A DNA stretch of 64,000 nucleotides from NCBI GenBank assembly GCA_963920665.1, contig OY987265.1, positions 36,523,001 to 36,587,000 on the forward strand, read 5' to 3'. The stretch comes from Straminergon stramineum (lineage: Eukaryota; Streptophyta; Bryopsida; Hypnales; Calliergonaceae). The notes under the pieces were generated by a model. That model was not told the DNA's origin and ran no database searches. It was given only the letters and a program-made list of their open reading frames with translations. A program made the position numbers and the translations under genes. This document shows positions 59,625-64,000 of this stretch, one piece after another; positions within the stretch are counted from its first letter, which is position 1; the number at the start of each line of letters is the position of its first letter.

Positions 59625-60010
59625 AGCCCTAGACAAAGAGGGGTGCCCGGGATTTGTTTCATGGCGTTTATATGTACAGTGGGAAAGTTATGAATTTTTG
59701 AGTTATTTTTGGATCTGAAATTATATTCCATTATGCTAAATTATGTATCTTTTGGACTACACCTTCCCCAATCACTTTCTTAACAACATTGGAAAGCCTT
59801 CAGCAAAGAGGTTTGCACGGGCTTTCTTTCGTGGCATTTGGACCTATAATGTGAAAGTTATGGATTTTTGAATTTTTTTTGGATCTTAAATTATGCTAAA
59901 TTATGTATCTTTTGAACCATGCATCCCTAGGTAGTATTTTGGTATTGTTGGAAATTTTTTTGCAAAGAGGGGTTTATAGGATTTGTTTTGTGATGTTTCG
60001 ACCTACAATA
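59625..60010 (-). repeat. ~170-bp tandem repeat, about 2.3 copies, inverse of 55856-56150
   Basis: GTGAAAGTTATGGATTTTTG and TTTGG.TCT recur with a period of about 170 bases (59691/59711, 59851/59881) and a decayed third unit near 60000. Read on the minus strand they match the 160-bp units at 55856. Confidence 0.85.
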
Positions 60011-60099
60011 TAAAAATTATTGAACATCAAAGTTTTTTTGAATTAAAAAAATTAAAAAATTAAAAAATCACTTCTTTTTTTATTTAAGGAGGTTAAAGA

Positions 60100-60720
60100 G
60101 GGCTTGGCCATCACTTTTGACATCTCGATGACTTTGGCAACAATACAGGTCACACTATTCAAAATGAAGACTCATAATTCTCTAGGCCTAGAGAAGTTAG
60201 GAAATGCAAAATCAACCAACTATATAATAGGAGGCAAGTATTTCTTCAATTATGTAGCCACATCTTCAAAGCTAGGCGTATGGGTTGGTTTGCCAATGAT
60301 CCTATGCAATGTGCAAAGAATGCATTAATATTAGTATAGAAATGGGTTTGAATAAATTAGATTTAGGTCAAAGAAATCATAATTCTATAAATTCCATCAA
60401 TGACTACCACCATGTAATTTCTACACATGACAAAAGGTTCCTTCATTATTCTACAATCTTGAGGGAAATTTTTTTATTTATTACCATTGCAACCATGTAG
60501 GGAATTAAAAAAAGCCACATTAGCATCCAAATGGACAAGAATAGTTCCTCCAAGAAGACATCAATAGAAATCTATTTCTTAACGTGTTTCTAAATGATAC
60601 TAGTGTTTCTTTTGTAAATCACACAAAAAACACCGATATTTTCTACAATAAAAGCACATGGAGCATATGTTTTTGCTTTGACCACCTTTTACATGTCCTT
60701 TTTCCCTCCACTTAGAAAAA
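60100..60720 (-). pseudogene. Possible remnant of a retrotransposon gag region
   Basis: On the minus strand near 60610-60710 one frame reads KWREKGHVKGGQSKN and then MCFYCRKYRCFLCDLQKKH, which looks like a decayed gag zinc knuckle of the form CFYC-x-K-x-GH-x4-C with the His and last Cys displaced. Nothing downstream on that strand is clearly protease or integrase. The evidence is thin. Confidence 0.3.
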
Positions 60721-61400
60721 ATGAGTTGACCAAATTATATCTCCCAAAAATTCTTTGATTCTCTTGTCCATTTCAAAAGCAACGGTAATCCTATAACTCT
60801 ACACTGAATAGGGGTATTAAGGGGACCAAAAAATTAAAGGGACTAACTATAGAAAACTATAGATGTTTGAAACATGATATACATCCCCTGGACACTTCAA
60901 TAACTATTGATGTACAATAAAGGCAGATATTTATATAGTGTGAAATGTCGATTAATTAGTATGGGTCCCTTAGTACCTCTATTCAGTGTAAAAAGTTAAA
61001 AAAAATGCTAAAAATGTCAACAATGTTAAAATGTGCAATGACCAAATGGGTCTTCATATCTTTCTAGGAACTTGGAAATGGATGAAACTTCCTTCTACAG
61101 TACTGTAAGTTACTTATCTGTGCAGCCAGGATCACGGGGCCACGGATGCAGTACTCATCCCAACCTGATGACTGAGTTGGCTTTAACTTCCTTCCTTGAC
61201 ACGTCCAAAATCAAACTTTCCAAAACTTCTTTTTAAAAAAACAAACCAAAAAACACCTTCTTGTAAAATTAATTACAAATCCCTATTTAAACCAATTGAT
61301 AGGCAATCCATTTTCACGTGCTTTCATTCTCAATTTTCTATTGTTATTACTCCCCAAAGGAAAAAGGAACATGGAGAATATTCAACTGATTAGTTGGACA
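60721..61400. other. Gene-free tract
   Basis: AT-rich up to about 61080, then mixed composition with no gene seen. Confidence 0.45.
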
Positions 61401-61880
61401 TAAGTCATGAAGATTCAAAAAGCATGTACCCTATGCCCTTTCATTGGACCAACCAACCAAGGGACCAAGGAACCCAAGGGGACCCAACAACGAACGAACA
61501 TTGAGCGAATGGAATTGGACGGATCCCCAACCAAACGGACCGGTTTGACTGACACGCGGACAATTCGGACGGGCGTGCCACCTCAGCAGGACGGAAGGTG
61601 CGGTTAGGGAATCAGAGGCTTCCACGTTGGATTGGGGTGAATCTTCGTTGGCTCAGTTGGACCTCCACGTGGGAGACGCAGAAGCTTGGGAAGAGGGTCC
61701 CATTCAGTCATCACTCGCTTTTTCTCCGACCTTTCCATGCCAGGTCATCACTCGGCTTGCCAGGTCACTCGTCTGTCCCACCTGGATGGAATGCTGGAGT
61801 TTATTTATTTATTTATCAATTTTCTAAAACAGCAAGCAGTTGTGATCCTGAGCAGTTACATCTATATATAAAGAACTAGT
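61401..61880 (+). promoter_or_regulatory. Orphan GC-rich promoter-like island
   Basis: An isolated GC-rich block in AT-rich DNA holds a perfect G-box core (CCACGTGG, 61665-61672), another ACGT element (CCACGTTGG, 61622), and about 190 bases further on a strong plant TATA box (TCTATATATAAAG, 61861-61873). This is the layout of a plus-strand promoter with a start site near 61900. No coding sequence follows: a 160-bp-family repeat unit begins at about 61940. The downstream gene may have been lost or displaced. Confidence 0.45.
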
Positions 61881-61939
61881 GTAGTGCACCCTGTGCCATT
61901 GCCACAGTCTAATAAAACGTATAGGCAATTTTCTAATTC

Positions 61940-62085
61940 AAAAATAACTCAGAAATTCATAACTTTCACATTGTAGGTCCAAATGCCACAAAGCCTGTCC
62001 ACTTGTCCTTGTAGAGAGCTTTCTAATGGTACTAAGAATACGACTAGGGGACACATGGTCCAAAAGATCTCAGCATAACAAACAA
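61940..62085 (+). repeat. Single unit of the 160-bp repeat family
   Basis: Contains CAAAAATAACTCAGAAATTC, AACTTTCACATTGTAGGTCC, AAATGCCACAAAGC, AGAGAGCTTTCTAATGGTAC and GACACATGGTCCAAAAGATC in the same order as the units at 55856 and 56016. Confidence 0.85.
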
Positions 62086-62320
62086 AACAAATAAACAAAC
62101 AAATAACCTAACTTAACCCATAAACGACGCGGCAAATGTTTTTATTCGATGAATGGCAAGGAATTCTACTATAGGACAGAAGTGCAACTATTCATCCTTG
62201 GAATTAGGGGTGGGAACGGGAGATCTTCTCCAATAGTTTGACTCCCACTGTTTTTTTTGTTTTTAATATAGATGATGTCACACAATTCCAAAAGGGATGA
62301 TTTCGATGGTCACCAACTTG

Positions 62321-62338
62321 AGGTCCTTTAAGGATTAA
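62321..62338. mobile_element. Isolated TTAA-type element end
   Basis: AGGTCCTTTAAGGATTAA matches the right terminus of the TTAA-bounded family. A possible partner, TTAACCCATAAACG, lies at 62113, but the inverted match is poor, so the element may be truncated. Confidence 0.35.
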
Positions 62339-64000
62339 GGTATGTATGTATGGAAGATGTTTAATGAGGATGAAATGACATTTCTTTGTCTAAAATCATG
62401 GACATTCATTAAAACATAGTGACACACTCATCCAAAAAATGGCAATTATATTTGTTAGTTGAAATTCATAAATGGCAATTCATTGCTCAAAAAATAATCA
62501 TTGATAATTATTGTTCAATTGTTGGAATATCCCTTTTTTAACTAAAGTTGAAATGTTTGGGATGAATGAGGAGATATGAGACGAAACTTGGGTGAAAATA
62601 ATGTCACTTAGATATCTCTAAGCTTAATTTCAATAGGAATAGACCTGGACATATTCTTGTCACAAATGTACTACTGTCATTTTGTGAAAACCTTTTATTG
62701 ATTTCAGATAGACTTATTTTTAGTATTTTGAAAATTTATAGTTTTTTTATGCAATGTCTAAAAATGCATGTTAAGACAATTAGGAATCAACTCTTCTCTT
62801 CTTTAAAATTCAATGAAAAAATAAAAAGATTAATAATAGGAACTACAATTATTCAAATCTATATTCAATTTGATTTAAGGGTAATTGCCATATCTATTGT
62901 ATAGATTGGAAGCAAACTTGACTCTCCTTTGCAAAATTATTTCTTTCTCCCACAAAAAGTAGTTTAGCTTTGTAGAAAACAATTAATCAATTTTTCTTTC
63001 TCAATTTGATTTTCACCATTAGAAACCACCTACTTATCACCTAATTTATTGATTGGCCTAATGTACTAAATTCCATTTTCTTTCATATCAAATTTTTATA
63101 TTCTTTAGGGATATCAATAGGTTTGAGTTTTGTTCCTTACAAGCTTTGCTCAAATGCTTGTTTGAATGATTTTTGATTTAGTTATCTTATTTCGCTATTT
63201 GATGGTTTGAATGAAAGCTAATACAAAAAATAAGAATTTTTTCATACTTTAGACAAACTTCTAGATTAACGAAGGAAGTTGCCAAAATTGTAAGTATTCC
63301 TAGGAAGAGGAAATCTTCCCCCTCTATTGTGTGGGAATGAGAGTAAATATGTAACACCTACTTGGTTATTGTCTTTGGCTAAACCTAATGATTAGGAAAA
63401 AATGAAGGACTACATATAAGAGCTAAAAGGGATCTTTATTAAGTAATTAAGAAATTTTTGTGTGCAATAAAGAGTCCTATAAATGATGAATAATGTATTT
63501 TTCAAAAGTGATGATAACCAAGGAATTTAAATATCAGGTAAATATTTTTATACAAAGGTTGAGAGAAGGCACCAAGGATGCTCAAGCAAATGTTTAGAAA
63601 ACAAATATGGAACTACTCCAATGGAGAAAATTTTGCATAAATTTAATTAAGTTACATTCTATTCATTAAAGAAAAGATCCTCACTTGTCATGCTTTAAAT
63701 TAGTTTGAAGTATTCAATTGATCATATTGAATTATCTGCACACAACGCTCTTCATAAAGACAATTGCTCTCCTTTAAAAAAAGAATTAAGGGAAGAATGT
63801 GGTTATGTAGTTGTTAGAGGTTGAAAATTCCATACATAATTGAAGTGGAGAATATATATTGACATCATGTACTCAAAAAGCATAGTGAACAAGTTTCCAC
63901 AAATAAAAGAAAACATTTGACACTAGTTGTAAATTGTCTTTTCCATCAATTAATTTTTCCATGTTAACTTAATGAATAAATGATTTTTCAAGGAGAACTT
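62339..64000. other. AT-rich gene-free tract
   Basis: No gene, RNA or bounded repeat recognised to the end of the window. Confidence 0.5.

Noticed and set aside
1..64000. CRISPR arrays, bacterial operons or organelle DNA
   Set aside because: No regularly spaced repeats, ribosome binding sites or organelle genes; introns and plant gene families show nuclear DNA.

Overview
The window looks like nuclear DNA of a land plant. It holds intron-containing genes with GT-AG splice sites, a germin-like protein, a plastid lipase of the PLIP type and a plant-type monoacylglycerol lipase, separated by long AT-rich tracts of decayed transposable elements. I cannot name the species. A gene joining two LysM domains to an invertebrate-type-lysozyme-like domain, and many TTAA-bounded miniature elements, are unusual to me for a flowering plant, so a bryophyte, lycophyte, fern or gymnosperm is a reasonable guess, but only a guess.

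Layout. 1-8.3 kb: a broken, transposase-like, Cys/His-motif gene (about 597-6609) split by a solo LTR (3524-4890, 5-bp target duplication), followed by diverged repeats. 8.4-9.7 kb: an intact two-exon germin-like gene. 9.9-21.5 kb: AT-rich, with miniature elements and a pair of related 320-340-bp direct repeats (13.7-14.7 kb). 21.6-22.8 kb: a dead Tc1/mariner transposase gene. 24.6-28.2 kb: an intact seven-exon monoacylglycerol-lipase-like gene. 29.4-36 kb: a dense nest of miniature elements of at least four families. 38.0-41.1 kb: an intact four-exon LysM/lysozyme-like gene. 43.1-43.8 kb: a decayed gene resembling PD-(D/E)XK (Uma2-like) nuclease proteins. 44.9-46.1 kb: an LRR-receptor pseudogene. 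46.8-50.4 kb: an intact four-exon PLIP-type lipase gene. 50.5-64 kb: miniature elements, a dispersed 160-170-bp tandem repeat and an orphan promoter-like GC island (61.4-61.9 kb).

All four intact genes lie on the minus strand. They are GC-richer than their surroundings and their exons join in phase with GT-AG sites. Their products do not form an obvious pathway: a secreted cupin, a putative glycan-binding hydrolase, and two lipid hydrolases (one probably plastidic). They are best read as independent genes in a repeat-rich region. The two most interesting results are the LysM-LysM-lysozyme-like gene, which keeps the Glu and Asp expected for catalysis, and a set of 0.55-0.92-kb inverted-repeat elements bounded by TTAA with termini starting CCC, the hallmark of piggyBac-type transposition.
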